Positions 42,835-54,282 of a stretch of DNA of 64,000 bases are shown piece by piece; position 1 is the stretch's first letter, and the number at the start of each line of letters is the position of its first letter. The stretch spans positions 3,534,001 through 3,598,000 of the forward strand of contig OY751490.1 in assembly GCA_963565915.1 (NCBI GenBank), in the 5' to 3' direction. This DNA comes from Entoloma clypeatum (lineage: Eukaryota > Basidiomycota > Agaricomycetes > Agaricales > Entolomataceae). The translations under genes were made by a program, and so were the position numbers. The notes under the pieces were generated by a model that worked only from the letters and a program-made list of their open reading frames with translations, was not told the DNA's origin and did no database searches.

Positions 42835-44453
42835 CAGTGCCTCACAAAACTGATTCAATGTTTGCTACTTTGTGAATACCTTCAAAATAACTTTGCAAAT
42901 AATGCCAATCAAAAGAAGGTAATGGTACCTGGTTGAAAGCCCTGCTTCAGGACTCTCGGAATCTGCAATAATTATGTAATTCCCATGAAAAATGATCAAT
43001 ATATGATCAAATTACTCCAGGGACTCATTGAATCAGTTTTGTGAGTATGTACAATAAATACAGTATTTTATACTTTAGTACTTGGTATTACCCCCCTTAG
43101 CTTTGATTACTGCCTCTACCCTTCTTGGCATACTTTCTATCAGGTTTTGACACACTTCTGGCTCTATATTATTCCACACCTCTGCTGCTCTGTCCCAAAT
43201 CTCCCAGACTCCCTTGGGTGGTGTTGGATATTTATTCAACTTCCTTTTAATATGAACCCAGAGGTGTTCAATAGGATTGAGGTCTGGGGACTGTGCAGGC
43301 CAATCCAGCAGAGCAATATTCTTGCTGTCCATCCATTTTTTGGCCTTCTTGGAGGTGTGCTTGGGGTCATCGTCCTGCTGAAAAATGATCTCCTCTTCAG
43401 AGATTCCACTCTCCTCCATGCTGGGCAGCAAATTGTCCTCCAAAATGGACACATACTGATCAGCATCCATCCTCCCCTCAACCTCTGCAAGTCTCCCCAC
43501 ACCTTCCCAACCCATACAACCCCAAACCATAATATTTCCTCCCCCAAACTTGACTGTGCCCTGAACCTCTCTTTCAATAAGCCCCTCACCCTTCTTTTTC
43601 CAGACCCATTCCTTGCCATCTGACCCAAACCTGTTGATTTTGGTCTCATCTGACCAAATGACCCTCTTCCAGTCCTCCACTGTCCATTCCCTGTGCTTCA
43701 TAGCAAATGCCAACTGCCTCTTCCGATGTATGGCCTTTAAGAAAGGTCTTTTCTTCTTTGTTACAGCCTTGAATTCATGTTTTCTGAGAACCCTTCTCAC
43801 AGTTTCTGGGGAGACAGGATTGGAGATGACAGTGTTGATGTGTTTGGTAGCCTGCACAGCATTGGAGGCTCTCCCTGAGGTGATTTGTGAAAGTATGTTT
43901 CGTGTGTTGGTGGGAGAAAGCTTGGATGGACGACCACCAGAAGAGAGATTGCGATGAGGAAGAAGATTCTGAAGCACTCTGGAGACAGTTGGTTGGCTGA
44001 CACCCAGGTTAGAGGCAATATGACGAGTGGAGTGACCATTGGAGGCCAGAGAAAGAATGTTTTCCTTGTGGGAAGAGGAGATAGGGCGCATGATTAATTA
44101 TGGAGGCTGTTGAGGTTGGATTCTTCTTATACAACTTTCCTTGACAACCCATCAGGGTTCTATTCAAGTTCCATCAGTAAGTCATGACAACTGGTTACCA
44201 TACAACCAGTGAAGCATTTGATTCTGATAATTGCCATAGGTACTCACAAAACTGATTCAATGAGTTGCTGATTTAATTTAATCATATCTCCATGGATTCT
44301 GATCTAAATCATATGATTCCTTTATATTCTGAAAGCCCTGAAGTAGGGCTTTCAATTATATACCAAAGGTTTAATTCAATTGGTATTCTTTGCAGAGTTA
44401 TCTTGAAGGTATTCAAAAAGCAACAAACATTGAATCAGTTTTGTGAGGCACTG
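42835..44453 (-). mobile_element. Tc1/mariner DNA transposon, 1.6 kb, probably intact
   Basis: The ends are CAGTGCCTCACAAAACTG and its reverse complement, each preceded or followed by TA (42833-42834 and 44454-44455), the target duplicated by this superfamily. The sequence CTCACAAAACTGATTCAATG occurs four times: twice at the tips and twice inside (about 43024-43043 and 44246-44265). At each end the inner copy is inverted relative to the outer one. One open transposase gene lies within. Nothing visible prevents activity. Confidence 0.92.
43075..44091 (-). CDS. Tc1/mariner DD34E transposase, 338 residues
   Basis: The open frame starts MRPISSSHKENILSLASNG and is the length expected for Tc1 transposases. 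Residues 1-60 form a helix-turn-helix (TRHIASNLGVSQPTVSRVL), and a GRPSK AT-hook-like element follows near residue 53. The catalytic triad is visible: WSDETKINRFGSDG, FQQDDDPKHTS and SPDLNPIEHLW, with 34 residues between the second Asp and the Glu. The enzyme binds the terminal repeats and moves the element by cut and paste into TA. There are no stops, frameshifts or introns. Confidence 0.95.
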   Translation of the reverse strand: MRPISSSHKENILSLASNGHSTRHIASNLGVSQPTVSRVLQNLLPHRNLSSGGRPSKLSPTNTRNILSQITSGRASNAVQATKHINTVISNPVSPETVRRVLRKHEFKAVTKKKRPFLKAIHRKRQLAFAMKHREWTVEDWKRVIWSDETKINRFGSDGKEWVWKKKGEGLIEREVQGTVKFGGGNIMVWGCMGWEGVGRLAEVEGRMDADQYVSILEDNLLPSMEESGISEEEIIFQQDDDPKHTSKKAKKWMDSKNIALLDWPAQSPDLNPIEHLWVHIKRKLNKYPTPPKGVWEIWDRAAEVWNNIEPEVCQNLIESMPRRVEAVIKAKGGNTKY

Positions 44454-44589
44454 TATATTGGAAGTAGACAACACATTCTTTATAGACTGAAATACCGGAA
44501 AAGGACAGGACAACCACTCACCATTCACCAGTCATTTATGCAGGGAAAACATCAGCAAACCCAGATGTTTGGCTGTAGCAAACTGTAGT

Positions 44590-44770
44590 AAATACTGTGA
44601 TGCTGTAGTCACATGTAGTCACATGTAACACTGTAGTGTCCCACAGTGCACCATAGTGCTGTACCATGGCAGTGCAGTAGCATTGTAGGGGCTGTAGTAC
44701 GATGTAGTGATGTAGTATGTGGTAGCACCATAGACATGTACTGATGCAGTATGTCATAGCATCATGAGGC
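44590..44770. repeat. GTAGT/CATGTAG degenerate simple repeat
   Basis: Words such as CTGTAGT, GATGTAGT and CATGTAGTCA recur every 10-15 bases. A complementary ACTAC-rich repeat lies on the other side of the minisatellite array at 46150-46310, so the two may be ends of a further element. Confidence 0.5.
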
Positions 44771-44924
44771 TAACATTCATTATTTTTGCACAGTGACCAG
44801 TTCTGTGTTTTCGTCTAAGTCCGTTCAAACTCTGCTTGGTCATATCCAGCCATGTTGCTCATGGTGATTGACACTCATCTTTTCTTCCCTCTACCCCCAT
44901 CTCCTCCCACTTTTGTCACCCCGT

Positions 44925-45885
44925 TCTGTGTGCCCAACGGCTGCCCCCGTGCCCAACGACCACTCTCCATGCCCCACCGTGCCTAATGACTGCCCCACCA
45001 TGCCCAACGACTGTCCCTTGTGCCCAACGGCCATCCTGTGTGCCCAACAACCACCCCTCACACCCAAGAGCTGCCCCTCCATGCCCAACGGCCATCCTGT
45101 GTGTCCAACAACCGCCTCAGTATCCAATGACCATCCCTCACACCCAGGACCTCCTTTCCGTCTCCAACAGCTGCCCCTGTGCCCAACGACTGCCCTCTCT
45201 GTGCCCCAATGGCCATCCTGTGTGCCCAACGGCTGCCCCGTGCCCAATGACTGCCCTCTGTACCCAACAACTGCCCCTCTGTGCCCAACGGCTGCCCCCA
45301 TGTCCACAATGGCCTGCCCAACGACCGCCCTCGCACCCAGGACCTCCTTTCCGTCCCCAACAGCTGCCCCTGTGCCCAACGACCACCCTCCATGCCCAAT
45401 GACCACTCCTCCGTGCCCCAATGGCCATCCATGTCCAACAACCATTCCTGGCACCCAAGAGCTCCTCTACGTCCCCAATGGCTGTCCTGTGTGCCTAACG
45501 ACTGCCCCTCCATGCCCAACGGCCACTCCTCACACCCAAGAGCTCCTCTCCATCCCCAACGGCTGCCCCTGTGCCCCACGACCACCCCTGTGCCTAACGA
45601 CCACCCCTCCATGCCCAATGACTGCCCCTCCGTGCCCAACGGCTGCCCCCCTGTCCATGATGGCCATCCGTGCTCAATGGCTGCCCCTGGCACCCAAGAG
45701 CTCCTCTCCATCCCAAACAGCTGCCCCCATGTCCAACGACTGCCTTCCATGCCCCACGGCTGCCCCCATGCCTAACAACTGCCCCTCCATGCCCAACAAC
45801 CGGCCCTCTCACCCAAGAGCTGCCCCTGGTGCCCAACAATGCCCTCACTCACACCCAAGAGCTGCCCCTCCGTGCTCAATGAACG
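44925..45885 (+). repeat. CCCAACGGCTGCCCC minisatellite array, about 1 kb
   Basis: About fifty units of 15-24 bases have the core TGCCCAACGGC or TGCCCAACGAC followed by CRCCCCTCCR. A higher-order unit containing CACCCAAGAGCTCCTCTCC recurs at about 45450, 45535 and 45690. The array keeps one frame open for 355 codons giving (CPTTAPPCPN)-like repeats. I treat this as repeat and not as protein. Confidence 0.85.
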
Positions 45886-46149
45886 GTGGCAGACACGCAA
45901 ATGGCGGGAGGGATCACATGAGGAACAACATGTGAACAACAACAAAGGAGCTGTGGGAGGCCATGATGCCAGAATGGTGGGAGGCATGAAGTGAGGGACC
46001 ATGAGGGACGATGCATGGCTGTAGCCTGAGCCCAACGCGAGAATGGCAGAAGTAGTAACTTTCCTCAAGTGCCCTTATGTGTCTTAGCATACATATTATG
46101 TGCCGAATTCAAATGTTTTTTGCTTCATATGGTGTGATTGAGTTTTAAG
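45886..46149. other. Purine-rich flank of the array, no gene
   Basis: It contains AGAATGGTGGGAGGC and GAATGGCAGAAG words related in style to the 107-bp inverted repeat at 2145. No coding frame is supported. Confidence 0.35.
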
Positions 46150-46310
46150 CCTCTATCTACAACACTACACCTGACTAACATTGTCTACTATACTAATATT
46201 GCAAAGTACACTGTTACTCTATGTTGCACTATACAATGTACCCTGTCACTACAAAGCACTATACAATGTACTCTGTCACTACAGAGCACTACACATTTAA
46301 TATACCCTCA
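46150..46310. repeat. ACTATACAATGTAC tandem repeat
   Basis: A 35-base unit with CACTATACAATGTACYCTGTCACTACARAG is present twice in full and once in part. It mirrors in composition the GTAGT repeat at 44590-44770. Confidence 0.55.
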
Positions 46311-46319
46311 CTATGTCAT

Positions 46320-46860
46320 AGCCATACGATTCACATCCGACTTATCTGACGACTCCGACGATTCATCCGCTCCGACATCCGCTCCAACAACATTCTATTT
46401 ATATTGAATATACTTCTACTACGTGACATCTCAACCATACTTACAAGTAGACATATGTTGTTCACTTTTCATTTGCTACTCTCCGTACTCCGAATGTTCT
46501 GATGGTCAACTCCAATATCTGCACATCACTTATAGTAATGCTGATCATTCTAGTCTACTATAAATAGTGTACAAACCTGTCGTAGAACCTCAGTTCAAAT
46601 ATCATACATTACACCTCATTCACATCCGTCTCTACTTGCCTTTGAGCATTCTCTCCGTCACCTCCACTCATCCGCTCATCCGCTCATCCGACATCTGCCA
46701 ATCCAAAATCGAGGACCACATCAAAGAGTGGGGCGCAATGCACAAGTTGAAGCCAGGTCCTTTCTACCAACGTCGCACTTACAGCATTCCACTCCTCCAC
46801 TACTCCGCTCCGACTCGTCCGATGTTTTCCGACGTTGAGAAACACGCTACGTGACAGTAT
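46320..46860 (+). repeat. Probable 5' LTR and leader of the second gypsy
   Basis: This non-coding stretch lies directly upstream of gag and holds a CTATAAATAGTG promoter-like box near 46558 and repeated TCCGAC/TCCGCT words typical of this element family. No partner LTR survives at the 3' side, so the borders cannot be measured. Confidence 0.4.
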
Positions 46861-46907
46861 ATTTGAACTACCACCATTCTTTGATTTACCCAACAACCTC
46901 TACCCAC

Positions 46908-49900
46908 ATGTCTCAAACCCATAATACAGTTCGAACAACTAGGACTGCTCGTGCAGCAGCAGAATGTTCATCCTCCACACCACGCTCTGCTTTTCTTCGA
47001 GGAACACGCAATGTAACCATTACCCCTTGAGGAGCCACAGCATCATCATCCGCTCCTACCCCCGGACCATCCGTTCCTCCGCCTTCTTCCGACTCTCAGC
47101 TCCCACCACTTCCTGCCAGTCCTCCACTAAACCCACCAACGGAACCCTCCGCACCTCTAAATTCTGGCTTATTCGGCGGACCTCCAGGAGGATCTCCTCC
47201 TCCTTCCAACGGTAGTTTACATGGAAATTTGGACGACTCCGATTCCAATCCAGATCAGGAACCCAATCTAGCTGAAGCCATTCTGCTCATGACCAAAGAG
47301 TTGAAACGTCGAGATACAAAGAAGAAAAAGTCATATGCCAATGAACCGGATACCTTCAACGGATCCAATCCGCGCAAACTCTCCGCATTCATTTTACAAT
47401 GCAAACTTTACTTCTCCGACAACGACAACTTCGACTCAGAACATTCCAAAGTCAACTTTGCCATGTCTTACTTCCGAGGCACAGCACTCGAATTTTTTGA
47501 ACCCTTCATTCTTGACGATGATGAACCCAATTGGCGGGGTTCTTTCCCCAAGTTCGTCCGACTTCTCCGCTCCGAGTTTGGTACCATTGACCCTCAGGGC
47601 AAAGCCAAAGAACAGTTGGACAACCTATGGATGAAGGGAAATCAAAAGATATTGAAGTACAACATTGAATTCCAATGTCTTGCTACCAAGACTGACTGGG
47701 ATGGAAACTCCCTCCGACACCGCTACTACGTCAGACTTCCAGATCAGATCAAGGACATCCTCTCCCAACAACCCAAGATCAAGTCTTTACCAGACCTACG
47801 ATCCGCGGCTCATACTATTGACGCTCGCTACTGGGAACGTCAACGAGAGAAATCCAGAACCGATAAACCCACTCCCAAGTCCGACAAGAAACAATCCGCT
47901 CCGAACCAATCCACTGCACAAACATCATCAACCAAACCCTCCGCTCCCGCTACCGCTTCCGCTTCCACATCCGCTCCGAAACCCGACCTCTCCAGTAAAT
48001 TAGGCAAAGACGGCAAACTGACGTATCAAGAATGCAAACGTCGTTTCGATAATAATCTTTGCTTATTCTGCGGTAGCGTCGGACACGCTGTCAAGGACTG
48101 TCCCAAGTCCACCTCCTCCGCTTCCAAGGCTAAAGGGAAAGCCGCCCAAGTTGGCACTCAAGCCAAGGAAAAAGGTAAGGAGATCGAGTCAAAAAAATAG
48201 GCAGTGGTCCTCATGAAGCACGGTCTGAGGACTGTGTTGACTCTCTCCGTGCCTCTGCTCCCATCCGACTAAACATGTCCGCTCTCTCCGATCCGAACTC
48301 TTTATGTATCAATATCTCATCTTCTTTTTTCTCTTCAGATTCTGTCCCAGCACTTATTGATTCAGGATCTACCCACTGTTTTATTGACAATAACTTTTTC
48401 TCCGCTTATGATCTTCCGACCTCCGCTATTCCGCCTTTAGAACTAAAGCTTTTCGATGGTTCTTCTAACATGTTTATCACTCAAGTCGTAACAATACCTA
48501 TATGTTTTCCTCCAGGTGAATCTTTTGAACAGGATTTTTATGTTACTCCGCTCGACTCCGCTTCTTCCGTGGTTCTTGGATACAACTGGCTCACCCGCCA
48601 CAATCCTATGATTGACTGGGTATTGGGCAGTATCACTTTCTGTCCACAGATGCAAAAAGAGCCGTTTCCGACATCAACGTCGACCTCCTCCCAAGGTAGG
48701 ACAGCTACGCTTCCTCCTCCGGAACCTCCGATCATACCTCCGCAGATTTCACTCATTAACGCAGCCACATTTATGAGGACATGCAAATTGCCTGGTACAC
48801 AATCCTTTCGACTTCACCTTTCGACTCCCTCCGTTTCCGCTCACTCTGCATCCGCTTCCGACACCCCCGACTTGACAAACGTACCCGAGGAATACCATGA
48901 CTATGCTGACGTCTTTAGTAAAGGAAAAGCAGACTCTCTTCCACCACACCGTCCCTATGACCTCAAGATCGAACTTGAAGAGGGCTCCGCTCCTCCGTTC
49001 GGTCCGATCTACTCCCTTTCACAAACCGAACTCAATGCCCTCTGTGAATTCATTGACGAACACCTCACCATTGGATTCATCCAACCCTCTTCCTCTCCGC
49101 ACGGTGCTCCCATCCTTTTCGTTTGTAAAAAGGATGGCTCCCTTCGTCTTTGCGTTGATTTCCGTGGTCTTAACAAAATCTCAAAGAAGGACCGATATCC
49201 GCTTCCACTCATATCCGACCTTCTCCAGACCGCTGGAAAAGCCAGTGTTTATACGGCTCTCGACCTCCGACACGCCTATCACCTCGTCCGCATAGCGGAA
49301 GGAGATGAATGGAAAACCGCCTTCCGCACGTGCTATGGGTCTTTTGAATGGCTTGTCATGCCGTTTGGACTCACCAACTCCCCAGCCGTTTTTCAATGCT
49401 TCATGAACGACATCTTCCACAACCTGCTCAATAAGTATGTTACCATATATCTCGACGACATCCTCATCTACTCCGACTCTCCCTCCGAGCATCGGAAGCA
49501 TGTCCCCGAAGTCCTCCGACATCTCCGACAACATGGTTTATACGCGCGCGCAGACAAATGCAAGTTTTCTATGGACACTGTTGAATACCTTGGCTTTATC
49601 CTCTCTCCGACCGGCCTCCGCATGTCGGATAAGAAAGTCAAAATTATTCAAGATTGGCCTGAACCAAGGAAGGTCAAAGATATTCAATCTTTCTTAGGTT
49701 TTGCCAATTTTTATCGTCGATTCATTCCTTACTACTCCGAAATCACCGTTCCGCTCACTCGACTCACCCGCAAAAATACACAATGGCACTTCTCCGACTC
49801 CGCTCGCGAATCTTTCAAAACTTTGAAGAAAGCCTTTGCCACGGCACCTGTTCTTACACATTGGATTCCCGACAGCCCTATTATCGTCGAAACCGATGCC

Positions 49901-51883
49901 TCTGACTACGCTTTGGGTGCAATCCTCTCCATCTGCACCTCCGACGACGAAATCCATCCGGTCGCTTTCCACTCCCGCACCTTTACACCTCCCAAGTTAA
50001 ACTATGACACCCACGACAAAGAACTATTAGCGATCCACAATGCATTCAAGGTTTGGCATCACTACCTTGAAGGCTCCGCTGCTCCGATCGATGTCGTAAC
50101 GGACCACAAAAATCTTGAGTACTTTTCTACTACCAAGATTTTATCACGTCGACAAGCTCATTGGTCCGAATACCTCTGCCAGTTCAATATCATCATCCGC
50201 TTCCACCCTGGCCGTTTAGGTACGAAGCCCGATCTTTTAAGTAGATGATGGGACGTCTACCCTAAAGAGGGAAATAGCGACTATTCGTCTGTCAACCCAA
50301 GCAACTTCAAACCCATCTTCACACAAGAACAGCTCACCACTTCACTTCGCGCAACAGAGTTATATACGCCCATCCTCCGTGCCACAATCATCATGGATAC
50401 GGATCAGCTCCACTCCGACATCCTCTCTGCTCTTCCGACCGATCCCATTTAGACCTCTTTTCTCGACAATCCTAATCCACGCTGGATCGTGAATGAAGCA
50501 GGTTATCTACTCCACAATGGATGTATCTATGTTCCTGACTCATCCAACCTCCGTCTCCGCATCCTCCACAATAAGCATGACCATATCCTCGCTGGACACC
50601 CTGGTCAGAATAAGACTATTAGTCTTATCCAACGAGAATACACTTGGCCTGGAATGCGCGACTTTGTCAAAAAGTATTGCAAGTCATGTACCACTTGTAT
50701 GCGCGCCAAACCCCAATGTCATAAACCCTACGGTCTGCTTAAACAACTCCCTATTCCTGAACGTCCCTGGCATTCTATTTCCGTGGACTTCATTGAACCC
50801 CTTCCGACATCCGCTGGCTCCAATGCGATTCTGGTCATTGTAGACTGCCTCACTAAACAAGGCATCTTCATCCCTACCACCATTAATTGCACATCCAAAG
50901 ACCTAGCAAACATTTTCGTGCTTCACATCTTTTCCAAGCACGGAGTTCCACAAAATGTCACATCCGATCATGGACCTGAATTCGTCTCCCGCTTTTTCCA
51001 CTCTCTTGCAAAAGCCCTCGACATGAGACTTCACTTCACTTCTGGATATCACCCTGAAGGCGATGGTCAAACCAAACACACCAACCAAACACTCGAACAA
51101 TACCTCCGCATCTTCTGCAACTACCAGCAAGACAACTGGTCTGCTTTGCTTCCGCTTGTGGAGTTCGCTTACAACAACACTCCGAGTGCCACTACTGGTG
51201 TATCACCATTCTTCGCCAACAAAGGTTATCATCCCAACATTACACTCCATCCGGAACGTGATCTAGCATCCGATAAAGCTCGACAATACATCGTCGACTT
51301 AGATGAATTACATCAAGAACTAAAGACTGCTGTCGCAGAGGCACAACAACGTTATAAAGGCCCTGTGGACGTCTGACATTCTCCGCCTCCTCCGCTCCGC
51401 GTCGGACAAGAAGTCTTTGTTAAAGCCAAGTTCTTCTGCACCACACGACCCACCCAAAAGTTATCTGAACCCACCCAAAAGTTATCTGACAAATATGCTG
51501 GCCCATTTGAAATCATAGCCCAACCCGGCACGCACTCCTTTACACTACGTCTACCTGACACTATGCGTGCTATACACCCCGTCTTCCACATATCCATGCT
51601 CGAACCAGCAACTCCTAACGAGATTCCAAATCAGATACAATCTCCTCCGCCTCCGCTCGAGATGGACAGAGAAACCGAATACGAAATTGCGGAAATCATT
51701 GACTCAAAGATCGATAAAAGACGACGCTGCAAACTCCTTTACCTCGTCCGCTGGTTAGGTTATGAAGACACCAGTGAAGAGTTTTCTTGGTTACCCACAT
51801 CCGAGCTTGAACACGCAGCGGATACGGTAGCGGACTTCCACTCCGCTCAACCAACTAAGCCAGGCCCCTTATCACACTTGTAA
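46908..51883 (+). pseudogene. Near-full-length Ty3/gypsy gag-pol with chromodomain
   Basis: Gag starts at 46908 (MSQTHNTVRTTRTARAAAE) and has the zinc knuckle CLFCGSVGHAVKDC near 48060. The single gag-pol frame is broken only by a TGA at 47028, by one missing A in an A run near 48196, and by stops at 50246 (TGA), 50450 (TAG) and 51374 (TGA). Domains in order are protease LIDSGSTHCFID, RT (LRLCVDFRGLNKISKKDRYP, YLDDILIYSD), RNase H ([23 protein letters not shown]), integrase (VDFIEPLPTS, TSDHGPEFVS, HPEGDGQTKHTNQTLEQYL) and chromodomain (LVRWLGYEDTSEEFSWLP). A 21-base tandem duplication repeats PTQKLSE near 51450. It is closely related in layout to the element at 28677-35042 but keeps the RT catalytic loop. 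It cannot make a full polyprotein. Confidence 0.92.
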
Positions 51884-51929
51884 CAAGAAGAAAAGAAAAT
51901 CTATTAATATTTTATACTAAGAAAAAAAA

Positions 51930-52902
51930 CTACTTTCGCTGTTTCTTGTTAGATACCCCCTCCGTCTCCTCGTTCCACTCCGATCCGGATTCCTCTTCTG
52001 CTTTCTCCATCTGCTTCCGCTTCTTCGTTTCTTCTACCTCCTTTGCCAACTCCTCCAATACCCTATCATACTCCTCCGCATCCTCGTCCTCGTCGGATCC
52101 CTCCTCCGAAGCCTCCAAATCCTCCCTCCACACAATAACCGTCAAAAGCTCCTTGATCTCCCGCAGTTCCTTCAACTCCGCCTTTATCAGCCGCATCTCC
52201 CTTATCATGCTCCTAAGCCCTTTCACCACCTCCGTGCCTATGACCACCTCCGGCGGACCAAACCCCTCCGGCATGAACTCCAGCTCCTCCGACACTGCGG
52301 CTATCCGCGACCCCTCCGCGGTCCCCTCTCCCTTGGATGATCCCGCCTTCGCGTCTTTGTCGCACCACCTGCCACCTTAGCCTTTCCGACCCTCACCACC
52401 TTGGTCATCCTCCGCTTCACCTCCGACTCCGCTTCCGCTCCCGTTCTGCAGCTTCGTTTTAAACGCTGGCACCGCCAGCACGACGAAGCATTGTCATTCC
52501 TAAAGAACAAGTTAATAACGAAGCGTATAAAGAAATAGAAAAGACTCACTCCGATGGCCAAAAACACAAGTCCCCCGCTTTCAAGCAGGAGGTGCAATCC
52601 TCCTTCCCCTGCTTGTAACTCGCAGGCATATCCTTGAAAACCCCCTGCAGCCGGACTTTCTTCACCTCTGCATTCGCCGCATCTGCATCCACACCCGCAA
52701 CCGGCTCCTTCGCCTTCGCTTTCTCTGCCTTCCTCTCTGCTTGTCTCCGCTCTTTCGCTGCCCTTTTTGCCTCCACGCGCTCTGCATCTTCCTTCGCGCA
52801 CTCCTCTGCCTCCTGCAGCTTCCCCTCCAACTCTTCGGTGACCTGCTTCTGGCGCTCCCTTTCAGCACGAAGAGCGGCAAGGAGTGAGTCCTCAGCGGAC
52901 AT
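51930..52902 (-). pseudogene. Antisense accessory gene of the second gypsy, Zn(II)2Cys6-like
   Basis: On the minus strand exon 1 starts MSAEDSLLAALRAERERQ at 52902 and encodes a coiled coil (ECAKEDAERVEAKRAAKE), then DCTSCLKAGDLC. An intron (GTGAGT..CTTTAG, about 52552-52504) leads to SSCWRCQRLKRSC. The pattern C-x2-C-x6-C..C-x2-C-x6-C and the intron position, both within a Glu codon split as GA|G, are identical to the gene at 29326-30330. After a frameshift near 52375 the rest reads VSEELEFMPEGFGPPEVV, a helical segment, an acidic tail (ASEEGSDEDEDAEEYD) and the end SNKKQRK. The single shift may be a mutation or an unrecognised extra intron. The gene converges on pol. Confidence 0.7.
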
Positions 52903-52910
52903 AGCGGATA

Positions 52911-54186
52911 GTGTTTCAAGGTTCAGTCCAATAGGACTGGAACCAGACCAGACTGAACCGAAAAATGAACCGAAATAGACCGAGACCGCGGTCTTGGTCT
53001 TGCTAAATTGGGACGGCCCCGGTCTTCAGTCTCGACAAAATTTTTTTTTTTGAAGACCGGTCTAGACCGGTCTTTTGGGTGCTAATACAGGGTCTACATA
53101 TGTATTTACAGGACGTGAGAATGGGCCGTTGGGCTCGAGTGGTGGCCGTTGCGCGTGAGTCGAGGCCGTTGGGCATAAAGGAAGGGTGTTAGGCGTGAGT
53201 CGAAACCGTTGGGCATGAGTGGAGGCCGTTGGGTGTGGGTGGAGGCCATTGGGGGCGAAGGGAGGCCGTTGGGCGTGGGTGGAGGCCATTGGGGGCGAAG
53301 GGACGCCGTTGAGCACGAAGGGAGACCGTTGGGCGTGAAAGGACACCATTGGGTGCTAGAGGGGGGCGTTGGGCACGAGTCGAGGCCGTTGGGCGCCAGA
53401 AAGGGCCGTTGGGCAAGAGTGGACATGAAAGTCAGATGGCGAACTGGGCAAAGGGTTTGTTTGGCTCAGAAAGCAGCCAAAGCAAATAAGGGCAAATAGC
53501 CTGCCCTCGTTTGGATGCACATCAGGCACGCATCAAATGTGTCAACTAAATATAAACACACTTACAAAAACATCGCACATCTGCCTACATGTCTTACACA
53601 GGGGCAGCAAAAGCTTATGCACTATATCAATTAAGTATTAGAGCATTTTGTGTCACTGACTATGTATCTATTTTGTGAAATTTCGCCACGGATCTTATGG
53701 TATAGCGATGCAGGGCTCTGCACCAAATGGTAGTAAGCAATGCGCGGGATGCATCGCGTGGGTGCACGCGGCACCTTCCTCATGGTCTAATAAGGGTTTT
53801 AAGTCATAGAACTCATAAATACATATATATTGACCTTCTGAAACACCTTGAATAATTTTAAGATGTCTAGATAAGATAGAAATAATCAAATGTGCATATT
53901 TCAGTAAAAGTGTTATATCTCCATGATTGATCCACCAAATTTGAAAAACAAATGTGCTGTGAGATCCCCTGAATGGGGAGAATCCAAAGCTGAAGTAAAA
54001 TTTTCTGGTCAAATTTTCGACCTATTTTGCTTATATTCACCTTATTAAGTCCTTGAATTTGATTTGCATGGTCTGAATAGATTTACATACAATGTTGCAA
54101 TAGTATATATTTACTACATGTAGTTTAAAGGGGTTGTGGAAAGGAGAAAGTGAGGAAATGATGTTTTTTGTGTTTGAGGTAACTCT
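52911..54186 (+). mobile_element. TIR element with minisatellite cargo, copy 3, cut by a LINE
   Basis: The left end TA|GTGTTTCAAGGTTCAG mirrors the right end of copy 1. GACCGGTCTAGACCGGTC follows, then an array of GGCCGTTGGGC units (53115-53420) and a core (53430-54186) collinear with copy 2 from 20940 to 21660. It stops at GTGTTTGAGG, where the poly(A) end of a LINE begins. It begins just 8 bases beyond the start codon of the antisense gene of the gypsy element, so the 3' LTR of that gypsy has been lost. Confidence 0.65.
53115..53420 (-). repeat. GGCCGTTGGGC minisatellite array
   Basis: Fifteen or so units of about 20 bases share GAGGCCGTTGGGCGTGGGT or GGACGCCGTTGAGCACGAA. A 58-base phrase is duplicated (53220-53300). 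It is the reverse orientation of the array in TIR element copy 1 at 18035. Confidence 0.8.
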
Positions 54187-54282
54187 TTTTTTTTTTTTTT
54201 TTTTTTTGGTCAACAATTTGTATAGTGGTATACTAGGGGTACAGTCCGCTTGACATAGAGTAAACTACATCAGTCCGAGGAC

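Noticed and set aside
43147..43623. A 158-codon plus-strand frame inside the Tc1 element
   Set aside because: It is a shadow of the conserved transposase frame on the opposite strand.
44868..45935. A 355-codon open frame of Pro/Asn/Cys-rich repeats
   Set aside because: It follows the minisatellite unit exactly, similar frames are open in other phases and strands, and no start context, intron or domain is seen.
52301..52801. A 166-codon Arg/Glu-rich frame antisense to pol's flank
   Set aside because: It partly overlaps the antisense accessory gene in another phase. Only its C-terminal exon portion belongs to the gene; the rest is intron and off-frame translation.
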